The notes beneath the pieces were generated by a model. That model ran no database searches. It worked only from the letters and a program-made list of their open reading frames with translations, and had not been told where the DNA came from. From Geobacillus icigianus (GTDB lineage: Bacteria; Bacillota; Bacilli; Bacillales; Anoxybacillaceae): 29,859 nucleotides of DNA. The stretch spans positions 1 through 29,859 of the forward strand of contig NZ_JPYA01000133.1 of the NCBI RefSeq assembly GCF_000750005.1, written 5' to 3'. This document shows positions 6,369 to 14,003 of the stretch, one piece after another. The translations under genes and the position numbers were made by a program. Position 1 is the stretch's first letter; every line of letters begins with the position of its first letter.

Positions 6369-7871
6369 ATGAAGCAAATCGAAGAGCAGTTTTTGCGATA
6401 TGTGAAAAAAATGATGAGCTACCGCGAAGCGATTGGCCTCATGTACTGGGATTTGCGGACGGGCGCTCCGAAAAAAGGGGTGGAGCAGCGGTCCGAAGTG
6501 ATCGGCATGCTTTCGGAAGAAGTGTTTCGCATGTCGACATCGGAAGAAATGGCGGCGTTTATCGCCAAGCTGTCGCCGCAGGGCGTTTACGAACAGCTTG
6601 ATGAAGTGACGCAGCGCACTCTCGATGAGTGCAAAAAGAAATATGAGCGCAATAAAAAAATCCCGGCCGATGAGTATAAGGAATACGTCATTCTTTGTTC
6701 CAAAGCGGAAAGCGTTTGGGAGGAGGCGAAGGCAACCGCTGACTTCGCGCTGTTTCGGCCGTATTTGGAGCGCATCGTCGAGTTTCAGCGCCGCTTTATC
6801 AGCTATTTGGGATATGAAGGGCATCCATACAACACGCTGCTCGATCAGTATGAGCCGGGCATGACGGTCGAGCTGCTTGACGGATTGTTTGGCCAGTTGC
6901 GCGAACGCATCGTTCCGCTTGTGCAGGCGGTTTCCTCAGCGCCGGACAAGCCGGACACGTCGTTTTTGTTCGCTCCGTTTCCGAAAGAAAAACAGCGCGC
7001 CTTTTTGCTGGAGCTGCTTGTGGAGCTCGGTTACGATTTTGGCAAAGGGCGGCTTGATGAGACGGTCCACCCGTTTGCGATCGGGCTGAATCCGAACGAT
7101 GTTCGGATTACGACGCGTTACGACGAGCGCGACTTCCGCACCGCGATTTTTGGCACGATCCATGAGTGTGGCCATGCGCTGTATGAGCAGCACATTTCCG
7201 AGGCGCTCACCGGCACGCCGCTGGCGAGCGGGGCGTCGATGGGCATTCATGAATCGCAGTCGCTCTTTTTTGAAAATATGATCGGGCGCCACTACGCGTT
7301 TTGGAAGCGCAATTATCCGCGTCTTCAGCAATACGCGCCCGCCCAGTTTGCCGGCGTGTCTTTGGACGCGTTTTACCGGGCGATCAATGAAGCGAAGCCG
7401 TCGCTCATCCGCATTGAAGCCGACGAATTGACGTATCCGCTTCATATCATCATTCGCTATGAAATCGAAAAACAGCTGTTTGCGGGTGAGCTGGAAGCGG
7501 CGGACTTGCCGGATGTCTGGAATACGAAGTACGAACAGTATCTTGGCATCCGTCCGCACAATGATGCGGTCGGCGTGCTGCAGGATGTTCATTGGTCGGG
7601 CGGCAGCTTCGGCTATTTCCCGTCCTATGCGCTCGGCTATATGTATGCAGCGCAGTTGAAGCGGGCGATGGAGAAGGAGCTCGATTTCGCGCAGCTGCTT
7701 GAGGAAGGGACGATTGCGCCGATTCGTGAATGGCTGACGGACCGCATCCACCGATTCGGCAAAACGAAGAAGCCGCTCGACCTTGTGCGCGACGCGACGG
7801 GCGAACCGCTCAAAGCCGATGGCTTGATTCAATATTTAGAAGAAAAATATCAAGCGCTGTATCGGTTATAA
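6369..7871 (+). CDS. ypwA: Thermostable metallocarboxypeptidase, M32 (Taq) family
   Basis: This zinc carboxypeptidase of 500 residues removes C-terminal amino acids from peptides; M32 enzymes work in the cytoplasm as dimers. All family motifs are visible in order: HPF (VHPFAIGLN), DxRxT (DVRIT), HExxH (H265-ECG-H269), the third metal ligand Glu295 in HESQS, IRxExD (IRIEADE) and GxxQDxHW (GVLQDVHWSGG). The length is the same as Bacillus YpwA and Thermus CpT. The start at 6369 has AGGGGG 11 bases upstream; an earlier in-frame ATG at 6321 lacks a site and would add an atypical head. A terminator lies between ypvA and this gene, so it has its own promoter or depends on read-through. Likely role: peptide turnover. 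Confidence 0.95.
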   Translation: MKQIEEQFLRYVKKMMSYREAIGLMYWDLRTGAPKKGVEQRSEVIGMLSEEVFRMSTSEEMAAFIAKLSPQGVYEQLDEVTQRTLDECKKKYERNKKIPADEYKEYVILCSKAESVWEEAKATADFALFRPYLERIVEFQRRFISYLGYEGHPYNTLLDQYEPGMTVELLDGLFGQLRERIVPLVQAVSSAPDKPDTSFLFAPFPKEKQRAFLLELLVELGYDFGKGRLDETVHPFAIGLNPNDVRITTRYDERDFRTAIFGTIHECGHALYEQHISEALTGTPLASGASMGIHESQSLFFENMIGRHYAFWKRNYPRLQQYAPAQFAGVSLDAFYRAINEAKPSLIRIEADELTYPLHIIIRYEIEKQLFAGELEAADLPDVWNTKYEQYLGIRPHNDAVGVLQDVHWSGGSFGYFPSYALGYMYAAQLKRAMEKELDFAQLLEEGTIAPIREWLTDRIHRFGKTKKPLDLVRDATGEPLKADGLIQYLEEKYQALYRL

Positions 7872-7925
7872 AGTGGAGCGCGGCGGCAAACGGCTGGCTC
7901 TTCACACGAGGGCCTTGAGCGCATC

Positions 7926-7959
7926 GAGGGTGTCCCAAAAGGATCGGGACGCCCTCTTT
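7926..7959 (+). terminator. Terminator of ypwA
   Basis: GAGGGTGTCCC (7926-7936) pairs with GGGACGCCCTC (7946-7956) with one G-T pair, followed by TTT. Its 3' arm is repeated inverted at 8105-8118. Confidence 0.75.
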
Positions 7960-8118
7960 CGTCGCTATATATACGTACTGACTGTTTCCGCCGCACTATA
8001 TGTTGTGCTTATCTTGAAAGAAGGCGACCTTTTGGGTCAGTCCCCATTTGGGTGAAGAACGAAAGGTCGGACTGATGAACGAAGTGCAGATCGGCGCAAC
8101 GATCAAAGAGGGCGTCCC
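7946..8118. repeat. 173-bp segment bounded by a perfect 14-bp inverted repeat
   Basis: GGGACGCCCTCTTT (7946-7959) reappears inverted as AAAGAGGGCGTCCC (8105-8118). Each arm is also part of a terminator hairpin. A further inverted pair links CCCAAAAGG (7934-7942) with CCTTTTGGG (8026-8034). No gene lies inside. It may be two related terminators from the convergent ypwA and cbaA genes, or a small palindromic element; the sequence does not decide. Confidence 0.5.
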
Positions 8119-8147
8119 GCTGCCACTGGGAGACGCCCTCTTTTTTT
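8108..8147. terminator. Bidirectional terminator between ypwA and cbaA
   Basis: GAGGGCGTC (8108-8116) pairs with GACGCCCTC (8132-8140). Seven T's follow on the plus strand, and the minus strand reads TTT after the same stem. The cbaA stop codon (minus strand, 8146-8148) overlaps the T run. Confidence 0.8.
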
Positions 8148-9795
8148 ACCATAGTTTGTATCCTTTCGACCCCGGCGGGGCGTTTTGAATAATGTCGATC
8201 AACGGCACCGTATAGGCGATCAAAATCAATGCAACGACAAGGCCGAGCCAAAGTTTCCAGTTTTCAAGCGCCAGCGCGGCTCGTTCCTGTGGGGCGGCCG
8301 CTTCGGCGACGGGAAATTCCGTTTCGCCTTTCGGGGCGAAAAACGCCAAGTTGATGACGATGACGAGAATGAGAATGATGCCGATGAATAAGATCGTTCC
8401 ACCAACCGCTTGTGCGATTTGATACGGAATCCATTCGAGCGCCTGCGGCGAATTGCCGTACGTTGAGAAGGCGGAACGTCTCGGTGCTCCAAGCAAGCCG
8501 GCCAAATGCATCGAACCGGACATAAACGTCATTCCAACGGCCCAAACGACCGTTTGTATGATGGCGAGCCGGTTCATCGCTTTCGTCATCACCCGGCCGG
8601 TCAAATGCGGGATGAGCCAGTACGACGCACCAAAAAACGTTAAGACGACTGTTGTTGCAATCGTTAAATGAAAATGGCCAGTCACCCAAATCGTGTTATG
8701 AACGACTTGGTTCAGCTGATGCGAAGCATTGATGATCCCGCCGGTGCCAGCCGGAATGAAAAACAGCATCCCGACAAACGGTGCGAAAAAGCGCGCATCG
8801 CCCCACGGCAATTTCCGCAGCCAGCCAAACAAGCCTTTGGCTCCTTGCGAACGGCCGTATGATTCAAACGTCGCAAACATGGCAAAGGCGGTCATGAGCG
8901 ACGGAATGACGACCATAAACGTCAAGACGACTTGCACGTATTTCCAAAACGGCGAGATCCCCGGCTCGAGCAACTGATGGTGGAAGCCGACCGGAATCGA
9001 AAACAGCAAAAACAAGATAAACGCCAGCCGCGCGAGCGAATCAGAGAAAATTTTGCCGCCGATCACTTTCGGAATGACGGCGTACCAAACCATATACGCC
9101 GGCAGCAGCCAGAAGTAAACGAGCGGATGCCCGAAATACCAAAACAGCGTCCGGCTTAACAGCACGTTCACCCGGTCGGTGAGCCCGAGCGACCACGGAA
9201 TAAGCTGAAAGACGACGGTCGCAGCGACGCCGAGCGTGCAGACGAGCCATAGCACCATGTTCGTCACCGACATAAACGCCAGCAACGGGCTCGCCTCGCC
9301 GCGGTGCGCTTTCCGCCAGCGCGCATAATGGGCAAACATCGCAAATCCGCTCACCCAGCTGCCGACAACGACAAGCGCCAAACCGATATAAAAGCCGGCA
9401 TGCGCTTGCAGCGGCGCGTAAAAGGTATATAAGACGGACGCTTTTCCCGTCAAGATGAAGAAGGCGCTCATGCCTGTGCCGATTGTCATCATCCAAAAGC
9501 CGATCCAGGCAAACCGGCGCGAACCGCTCGAAAGCGCTCCGGTCGTGCGGCTGACGGCGGCAAACTGAAAGCCGATAATGAAAAACGTTGTCAGCACAAG
9601 CCCGAGCAAGACGCCGTGCGTCGTTAAAATCGTATAATAGCTGATGCCGGCTGGCAGTTCAAACTTGCCGGAACGGACAAGTGTCTGCAATAAACCGGCC
9701 AGTCCTCCGAGCGCAAGGGCGGTAAAAGCAACAACCATATGTGCTAAGGCTAGTTTGGCGTCGCGTCGATCAACTTTTTCCAACGGTTGTACCAT
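8146..9795 (-). CDS. cbaA: b(o/a)3-type cytochrome c oxidase subunit I (B family)
   Basis: Subunit I of the proton-pumping haem-copper oxidase reduces O2 to water and is a 549-residue, multi-helix membrane protein. Visible ligands are a low-spin haem His in YYTILTTHGVLL, the CuB His with the cross-linked Tyr in FGHPLVYFWLLP, the two CuB His in GFHHQLLEPGI, and the haem pair in WVTGHFHLTIAT. The HPLVY form, without the helix-VI Glu of A-family HPEVY, marks it as B family, like Thermus ba3 and the Geobacillus b(o/a)3 oxidase. It is the last gene of the minus-strand operon, starting 1 base after the cbaB stop. Such enzymes have high oxygen affinity and are used when air is limited, consistent with the Fnr-type site upstream of the operon. 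Confidence 0.93.
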   Translation of the reverse strand: MVQPLEKVDRRDAKLALAHMVVAFTALALGGLAGLLQTLVRSGKFELPAGISYYTILTTHGVLLGLVLTTFFIIGFQFAAVSRTTGALSSGSRRFAWIGFWMMTIGTGMSAFFILTGKASVLYTFYAPLQAHAGFYIGLALVVVGSWVSGFAMFAHYARWRKAHRGEASPLLAFMSVTNMVLWLVCTLGVAATVVFQLIPWSLGLTDRVNVLLSRTLFWYFGHPLVYFWLLPAYMVWYAVIPKVIGGKIFSDSLARLAFILFLLFSIPVGFHHQLLEPGISPFWKYVQVVLTFMVVIPSLMTAFAMFATFESYGRSQGAKGLFGWLRKLPWGDARFFAPFVGMLFFIPAGTGGIINASHQLNQVVHNTIWVTGHFHLTIATTVVLTFFGASYWLIPHLTGRVMTKAMNRLAIIQTVVWAVGMTFMSGSMHLAGLLGAPRRSAFSTYGNSPQALEWIPYQIAQAVGGTILFIGIILILVIVINLAFFAPKGETEFPVAEAAAPQERAALALENWKLWLGLVVALILIAYTVPLIDIIQNAPPGSKGYKLW

Positions 9796-9796
9796 G

Positions 9797-10267
9797 TTAC
9801 TCCACCACCTTCATGCGCGCCGTCATCATATGGTGGCCGGCGCCGCAATATTCATTGCAAAGAATCGTATATTCGCCGGGCTGATCAAACGTCGTCGTCA
9901 AGCTGTTGATATAGCCGGGTTCAACCATCATGTTGATGTTGGTTCCCGGGATTTCAAACCCGTGGATCACATCCTTCGAGGTGACGTTGATCGTCACTTT
10001 CGCTCCTTTCGGAATTTCGATGGCATTTGGCGTAAAGGAAAACGCCGCGACGACGATGTTCAGTTCGTACTCGTTGTTCCCTTTTTTGACAAGCCCCGGC
10101 TGATTGAATGGCGGGGTCGTGTCCACTTTCTCTGGATCGATTGTCGTCAGACAGCTTGGCGGCTGCTGTCCGGAGGCGAAAGCGCTCACGCCGACGACGG
10201 TTAAGAAAACAACGAGACAGCCGATGCCAAACGTCAGCCAAATTTTTTCGTACTTGTGAATGTGCAT
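9797..10267 (-). CDS. cbaB: b(o/a)3-type cytochrome c oxidase subunit II with CuA site
   Basis: This 156-residue protein has one N-terminal membrane helix (IWLTFGIGCLVVFLTVVGVSAF) and an extracytoplasmic cupredoxin domain. The binuclear CuA site is clear: an upstream His in KDVIHGFEIPG, then CNEYCGAGHHMM with two Cys, the Glu between them, His and Met. It takes electrons from cytochrome c and passes them to subunit I. A single helix and short length match ba3-type subunit II rather than the longer caa3 type, and there is no fused cytochrome c domain. The minus strand before its ATG reads GGAGGGACTGGAG, a good ribosome binding site. It lies between the small subunit gene and cbaA. Confidence 0.93.
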   Translation of the reverse strand: MHIHKYEKIWLTFGIGCLVVFLTVVGVSAFASGQQPPSCLTTIDPEKVDTTPPFNQPGLVKKGNNEYELNIVVAAFSFTPNAIEIPKGAKVTINVTSKDVIHGFEIPGTNINMMVEPGYINSLTTTFDQPGEYTILCNEYCGAGHHMMTARMKVVE

Positions 10268-10288
10268 CTCCAGTCCCTCCTTTGCCGC

Positions 10289-10444
10289 TTACAGGCGGTG
10301 CAAAAATAAAAAGTAGACGCTGACCCAAGCGAAAATGATGAAAAAGCCGAGCAAAAACACAGACGCCAACGTACCGCCGAGCGCTGGCTCTTTCTCGTTT
10401 TTTGGTTGCCGGATTGTCGTCGGTTTGGTCGATTCTAGTTTCAT
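10289..10444 (-). CDS. Small single-helix subunit of the b(o/a)3 oxidase (subunit IIa-like)
   Basis: The ATG at 10444 has AGAGGAGGGA just upstream on the minus strand and gives 51 residues; a longer frame from 10483 lacks this spacing. A polar head (KLESTKPTTIRQPKNEKEP) is followed by one helix (TLASVFLLGFFIIFAWVSVY) and a short tail. In Thermus ba3, subunit IIa is a similar one-helix peptide that fills the place of the missing second helix of subunit II. Position as first gene, 21 bases before cbaB, supports the same role here. No Cys or metal ligand is present. The function is inferred from context and topology. Confidence 0.8.
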   Translation of the reverse strand: MKLESTKPTTIRQPKNEKEPALGGTLASVFLLGFFIIFAWVSVYFLFLHRL

Positions 10445-10530
10445 GTTGCATCCCTCCTCTTTTTTGAATTCATCCTCCATCACATCGGTGAGGCAGGCGC
10501 GTCAACCGCGGATTTCCCTGCTTTGACACT

Positions 10531-10536
10531 ATCATA
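10531..10536 (-). promoter_or_regulatory. Probable -10 box of the cba oxidase operon
   Basis: The minus strand reads TATGAT here, predicting a transcript start near 10524 and a leader of about 80 bases before the first ATG at 10444. No good -35 hexamer precedes it, as expected for an activator-dependent promoter. Confidence 0.5.
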
Positions 10537-10557
10537 ACTGTAGAAAACAAAGGCAAC

Positions 10558-10573
10558 AGTGACTTTTCTCACA
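10558..10573. promoter_or_regulatory. Fnr/Crp-type palindrome centred at -41.5 of the oxidase promoter
   Basis: AGTGA-N6-TCACA matches the Gram-positive Fnr consensus TGTGA-N6-TCACA at all but one position. Its centre (10565.5) is 41.5 bases from the start predicted by the TATGAT box, the class II activator position. An isolated half site, TGTGA at 10610-10614, lies further upstream. This would switch the oxidase on at low oxygen if an Fnr-family protein binds; binding is inferred. Confidence 0.6.
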
Positions 10574-10732
10574 AAAACGATGCGGGAAGTTTGAACAAAT
10601 GGTGACGATTGTGAACAATGTATGAAACCGATGGACAGAAAAGCCACCACCGATGATGGTCCTTCGGTCGGGCGCAACTCGAAACAGTTTGAAATCAAAA
10701 ACCGAAGCGTAGCTTCGTGCCAACAAAGGGAT

Positions 10733-10777
10733 AAGAGCGAATAATCTGTATTTTTTGTCCTTTAACGTTCGTCTTTT
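10733..10777. promoter_or_regulatory. Candidate PurR operator (two PurBoxes) for xpt-pbuX
   Basis: A PurBox-like arm with core CGAAA (10738-10742) and an inverted arm with core GTTCG (10768-10772; complement reads AAAAGACGAACGTT) are 14 bp each and 17 bp apart. Bacillus PurR binds paired CGAA-containing boxes 16-17 bp apart. The second arm nearly equals one at 27264. The first is weaker. The rest of 10574-10732 holds only a small CGAAGC/GCTTCG hairpin near 10713. Confidence 0.6.
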
Positions 10778-10792
10778 TTAGCAAAAAACGCT

Positions 10793-10820
10793 TCTCAACC
10801 GCCGCTGGTCATGGTATACT
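10793..10820 (+). promoter_or_regulatory. Sigma-A promoter of xpt-pbuX with extended -10
   Basis: TATACT at 10815-10820 is preceded by TGG, making an extended -10. TTCTCA at 10793-10798 is a weak -35 with a 16-base gap. The transcript would begin just before the riboswitch at 10845 and just after the PurR boxes. Confidence 0.6.
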
Positions 10821-10844
10821 GCTGATAACTGAATCACGCTGACT

Positions 10845-11020
10845 CACTCATATAATCGCAAGAATACGGCTTGCGAGTCTCTACCAGCCGACCGTAAATC
10901 GGCTGACTATGAGTGGCAATGTCGGAAGGAAGGCGGCCATGGCCGCTTTGTGCCTTCGGTTTGCTGTTGGCTTAAAAGACATTGCCTGACTCATGGAATT
11001 GAGTGAGGCCGGTGTTTTTT
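10845..11020 (+). promoter_or_regulatory. Guanine (purine) riboswitch with transcription terminator
   Basis: The aptamer is canonical: P1 CACTCAT (10845-10851) with ATGAGTG (10909-10915), P2 CGCAAG/CTTGCG, and P3 CAGCCGA/TCGGCTG, with core elements TATAATC, TCTCTACC and GACTATG. The C in GACTATG is the specificity base for guanine rather than adenine. The expression platform is readable: GGCAATGTC (10915-10923) can pair with GACATTGCC (10978-10986) as antiterminator, while ACATTGCC plus ACTCA pairs with TGAGT plus GGCCGGTGT as a terminator followed by six T's (11015-11020). Ligand binding holds P1 and lets the terminator form, turning xpt-pbuX off when guanine or hypoxanthine is plentiful. 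Confidence 0.95.
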
Positions 11021-11048
11021 AAGCTTTTTTTATTGGGAGGGAATCGGT

Positions 11049-11636
11049 ATGCGCGCATTGCTCGAGAAAATTGCCGCTGAAGGGGAGGTTGTCGCCGGCG
11101 GGGTGCTCAAAGTCGACCGCTTCTTAAACCACCAAGTCGACCCGCATTTGATGAAGCGGATCGGTGAGGAGTTCGCCGATCAGTTTCGCGGCGAGCGGCC
11201 GACAAAAGTGTTGACGCTCGAGTCGTCAGGCATCAGCCCGGCGCTTATGACGGCCTATGAGCTCGGTGTTCCGCTTGTCGTTGCCCGCAAGCGGCGGCCG
11301 CTGACGATGACCGGTGAGGTGTATCGCGCGGAAGTGTATTCGTTTACGAAGCAGGAGGCCAACGAGATCGTCGTTTCCCGTTCACTGCTTGATGGCTTTG
11401 ACCGGGTGCTCATTATCGATGACTTTTTAGCCAACGGCCAGGCGGCGCTTGGGATGGTGGAGGTCGTTCGTCAAGCGGGAGCGGCTGTCGTTGGCATCGG
11501 CATTGTCATTGAAAAAGCGTTTCAAGACGGCGGCCGGCTGCTTCGTTCGCGCGGATTTCGTGTCGTTTCGCTCGCCCGCATCGCTTCGCTTGCGGATGGC
11601 GTCATTCGATTTCACGAAGAGGTGATGAACGGATGA
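11049..11636 (+). CDS. xpt: Xanthine phosphoribosyltransferase
   Basis: It converts xanthine and PRPP to XMP in purine salvage. The 195-residue length is right for the family, and the type I phosphoribosyltransferase PRPP loop is visible as [35 protein letters not shown] and ARKRRPLTM are also characteristic of Xpt. GGGAGG lies 7 to 12 bases before the ATG. It is the first gene of a two-gene unit under a PurR operator and guanine riboswitch, and its stop overlaps the pbuX start (ATGA at 11633-11636), so the two are translationally coupled. Same arrangement as in Bacillus subtilis. Confidence 0.97.
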   Translation: MRALLEKIAAEGEVVAGGVLKVDRFLNHQVDPHLMKRIGEEFADQFRGERPTKVLTLESSGISPALMTAYELGVPLVVARKRRPLTMTGEVYRAEVYSFTKQEANEIVVSRSLLDGFDRVLIIDDFLANGQAALGMVEVVRQAGAAVVGIGIVIEKAFQDGGRLLRSRGFRVVSLARIASLADGVIRFHEEVMNG

Positions 11637-12940
11637 ACATGAAATGGTGGCAAATCGGGTCATTAGGCATCCAGCACGTGTTGGCGATGTACGCCGGGGC
11701 GATCGTCGTCCCCCTTGTCGTCGGCGGTGCGCTTCGGCTGTCGGGGGAGCAGCTGACGTATTTAGTGGCCGTTGACCTATTGACATGCGGCATCGCGACA
11801 TTGCTGCAAGTATGGAAAAATCGATGGGTTGGCATCGGTTTGCCGGTCATGCTTGGCTGTACGTTTACGGCGGTCGGGCCGATGATCGCCATCGGCGGAC
11901 AATACGGAATGCCGGCCGTGTATGGGTCGATTCTTTGTGCCGGGCTTGTCGTCGTGTTGATCAGCCCGTATTTCGGCAAGCTGCGGGCGCTGTTTCCGCC
12001 GGTTGTCACCGGTTCCGTCGTCACGGTGATCGGCTTGACGCTCATCCCGGCAGCCGTGAACAATATGGCGGGCGGGCAAGGGGCGAAAGATTTCGGCGAC
12101 CCGGCCAACTTGGCGTTATCGTTTGGCGTGCTCGCGCTTATTGTTGTGCTCTATCGCTGCTTCAAAGGCTTTGTCCGTTCGATTGCTATTTTGCTTGGGA
12201 TGGCCGTCGGCACTGCTGTCGCGGCCGCGATGGGAAAAGTGGACTGGACGGCCGTCGCCGCAGCGTCGTGGGTTCACCTGCCGAAGCCGTTTTATTTCGG
12301 CGTTCCATCATTCCATGGCCCGGCCGTGTTGACGATGGTGTTGGTCGCCATTGTCAGCCTCGTTGAATCGACTGGCGTCTACTTCGCTTTGTCTGACATT
12401 TGCCGCCGCCGGCTGACGGAAGAGGATTTGGCGGGCGGTTACCGCGCCGAAGGGCTGGCGATCATGATCGGTGGGCTGCTCAATGCGTTCCCGTATACGA
12501 CATACTCGCAAAACGTCGGCCTTGTGCAGTTGTCGGGCGTGAAAACGCGAAACGTCATTTACGCCGCCGCTCTGTTTCTCATCTTGCTTGGATTTGTGCC
12601 GAAAATCGCGGCTGTCGCGACGATCATTCCAGCCCCAGTGCTCGGCGGAGCGATGCTCGCCATGTTTGGCATGGTCATCGCCTACGGCGTGAAAATGCTA
12701 AGCCACGTTGACTTGGCGGTGCAAGAAAACTTGCTCATTATCGCCTGCTCGATCGGCGTCGGGCTCGGGGTGACGGCGGTGCCGAACTTGTTTGCCGAGC
12801 TCCCGGCCGGCCTCCGCATTTTGACCGACAGCGGCATCGTCGCCGGCAGCATGACCGCCATTCTCTTAAACGCCGTTTTCCATCTCGGCAGGGCGAGAAA
12901 ATCAGCCGCTCTGCCGCTGCAGGAACAAAAAATCTCGTAA
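11633..12940 (+). CDS. pbuX: Xanthine permease (nucleobase:cation symporter-2 family)
   Basis: A 435-residue polytopic membrane transporter that brings in xanthine for Xpt to use. NCS2/NAT features include the N-terminal [21 protein letters not shown], the conserved [12 protein letters not shown] segment with the helix 8 Glu, and the family signature region [21 protein letters not shown] (QNVG followed by a conserved loop). Many hydrophobic stretches give about 12-14 helices. The start may be ATG 11633 or ATG 11639 two codons later; the 4-base overlap with xpt favours the first. A strong terminator follows. Confidence 0.95.
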   Translation: MNMKWWQIGSLGIQHVLAMYAGAIVVPLVVGGALRLSGEQLTYLVAVDLLTCGIATLLQVWKNRWVGIGLPVMLGCTFTAVGPMIAIGGQYGMPAVYGSILCAGLVVVLISPYFGKLRALFPPVVTGSVVTVIGLTLIPAAVNNMAGGQGAKDFGDPANLALSFGVLALIVVLYRCFKGFVRSIAILLGMAVGTAVAAAMGKVDWTAVAAASWVHLPKPFYFGVPSFHGPAVLTMVLVAIVSLVESTGVYFALSDICRRRLTEEDLAGGYRAEGLAIMIGGLLNAFPYTTYSQNVGLVQLSGVKTRNVIYAAALFLILLGFVPKIAAVATIIPAPVLGGAMLAMFGMVIAYGVKMLSHVDLAVQENLLIIACSIGVGLGVTAVPNLFAELPAGLRILTDSGIVAGSMTAILLNAVFHLGRARKSAALPLQEQKIS

Positions 12941-12965
12941 ACGTGTCAAGGTCATCGGTTTCATC

Positions 12966-13014
12966 GCCTTCTTTGCTTCCCGCGATCAGCTTGGGAAGCA
13001 AAAAAGGCTTTTTT
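12966..13014 (+). terminator. Terminator of xpt-pbuX
   Basis: TTTGCTTCCC (12972-12981) pairs with GGGAAGCAAA (12993-13002); the stem extends through GCCTT and AAGGC and is followed by six T's. Confidence 0.85.
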
Positions 13015-13063
13015 GTTGCGTGTCGATTTTTAAAGAAAAGAGTAGAAGACGGTGGAAGTGCGG

Positions 13064-13072
13064 TGATATAAT
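13064..13072 (+). promoter_or_regulatory. Extended -10 promoter for the coiled-coil gene
   Basis: TGATATAAT contains a perfect TATAAT (13067-13072) with the TGN extension. No recognisable -35 lies at the right distance. The start codon is 24 bases beyond. Confidence 0.55.
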
Positions 13073-13095
13073 GGAAAGGGAAAGGAGGTGAAACC

Positions 13096-13794
13096 GTGGA
13101 CGAATGGGTGGTGCGCCTGTTTGACGAGCTGCGGCAAATGCGGGCGGAGATGGCAACGAAGGCCGACATCGCCCAAGCGAATGAGCGCATCGAGCGGCTT
13201 GAACAGACGATGACCGCGGTGAAAGAAGACGTGGCGCAGACGAACGAACGCCTCGGGCAGTTGGAACAAACGGTGGTGGCCATGCGGGAGGATGTGGCGG
13301 CGTTGGATGCGCGCGTCGGGCGTGTGGAAGAGCGCGTCGAGCATATGGATGCCCGTATGGGACGCATGGAAGAGCGCGTCGAGCGCATGGATGCCCGTAT
13401 GGGACGCATGGAAGAGCGCTTCGAGCACATGGATGCGCGCGTCGGGCGTGTGGAAGAGCGCGTCGAGCATATGGATGCCCGTATGGGACGCATGGAAGAG
13501 CGCTTCGAGCACATGGATGTCCGCATGGGACGCATGGAAGAACGCGTTGAGCGCGTCGAGCAGACGATGGCGACAAAGGAAGATGTCGCCGAATTGCCGT
13601 TTATTCGGCAAGCTGTTATGGAGACATTGGAGACGCTGCGAGACGTTTCAACGATCAAGCAAACCGTTGCCCAAATGCAGCAGAAAATCGATGAAATCAT
13701 CACCGGACAAGCTAGGCAAGAGCTCGTTCTTCAATCCCTCGCGTTGCATCTGCTTGAGCATGAGAGTGAAATCCGCGCTTTGAAAGCGAAATAA
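13096..13794 (+). CDS. Repeat-rich coiled-coil protein of unknown function
   Basis: GTG start preceded by AAAGGAGGTG at the ideal distance; 232 residues. Nearly the whole protein is predicted heptad coiled coil. Residues 1-70 have imperfect repeats (MATKADIAQANERIERLEQ, VKEDVAQTNERLGQLEQ). Residues 71-154 are six tandem 14-residue units of the type DARMGRMEERVERM with hydrophobics at 4, 7, 11 and 14. Residues 155-232 form another helical region (LETLRDVSTIKQTVAQMQQ). No membrane helix, Cys or enzymatic motif is visible. Such proteins are often trimeric or dimeric rods, sometimes with a scaffolding role, but no function can be assigned. It is a single-gene unit with its own promoter, between terminators. 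Confidence 0.75.
   Translation: MDEWVVRLFDELRQMRAEMATKADIAQANERIERLEQTMTAVKEDVAQTNERLGQLEQTVVAMREDVAALDARVGRVEERVEHMDARMGRMEERVERMDARMGRMEERFEHMDARVGRVEERVEHMDARMGRMEERFEHMDVRMGRMEERVERVEQTMATKEDVAELPFIRQAVMETLETLRDVSTIKQTVAQMQQKIDEIITGQARQELVLQSLALHLLEHESEIRALKAK
13306..13557 (+). repeat. Six tandem 42-bp repeats inside the coiled-coil gene
   Basis: Units begin at 13306, 13348, 13390, 13432, 13474 and 13516. Units 1 and 4 are identical over 42 bases, as are units 3 and 5, so a larger block seems to have been duplicated recently and in frame. The sixth unit has diverged. Copy number probably varies between strains. Confidence 0.9.
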
Positions 13795-13844
13795 CGCTAA
13801 GCATCTCAGTTCATATCCTCACTTGAGACGGTTTTCCTTCCCAA

Positions 13845-13873
13845 AAACAGGCCGGCTTTGTCCGCGCCTGTTT
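13845..13873 (+). terminator. Possible terminator after the coiled-coil gene
   Basis: AAACAGGC (13845-13852) pairs with GCCTGTTT (13866-13873). The T tract is short (TTTCTTC), so strength is uncertain. The remainder of 13795-14003 holds only the bpsA leader. Confidence 0.5.
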
Positions 13874-14003
13874 CTTCATGTGTCCTTCTTTTGGATGATC
13901 AACGGTTTCCAAATGATAAGACGCACGGGATGCCTGTTCGTCTGCATACAGTTTGCTTGTTTGCGCATCCTAAACGAAAAGAGGAACAAACCGAGGTGTT
14001 GGT

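Noticed and set aside
6936..7832. 298-residue minus-strand frame in ypwA.
   Set aside because: Every M32 motif is on the plus strand; the minus frame is an Arg-rich shadow.
13306..13557. Regular 42-bp repeats as a CRISPR array.
   Set aside because: The repeats are contiguous with no spacers and lie inside a coding frame.
12738..13703. Long minus-strand open frames across the coiled-coil gene (also 13030-13611 and 12986-13576).
   Set aside because: They owe their length to the stop-free 42-bp repeats and read as low-complexity Ser/Arg or His/Ala strings with no ribosome binding site; the plus-strand gene has an ideal site and heptad pattern.
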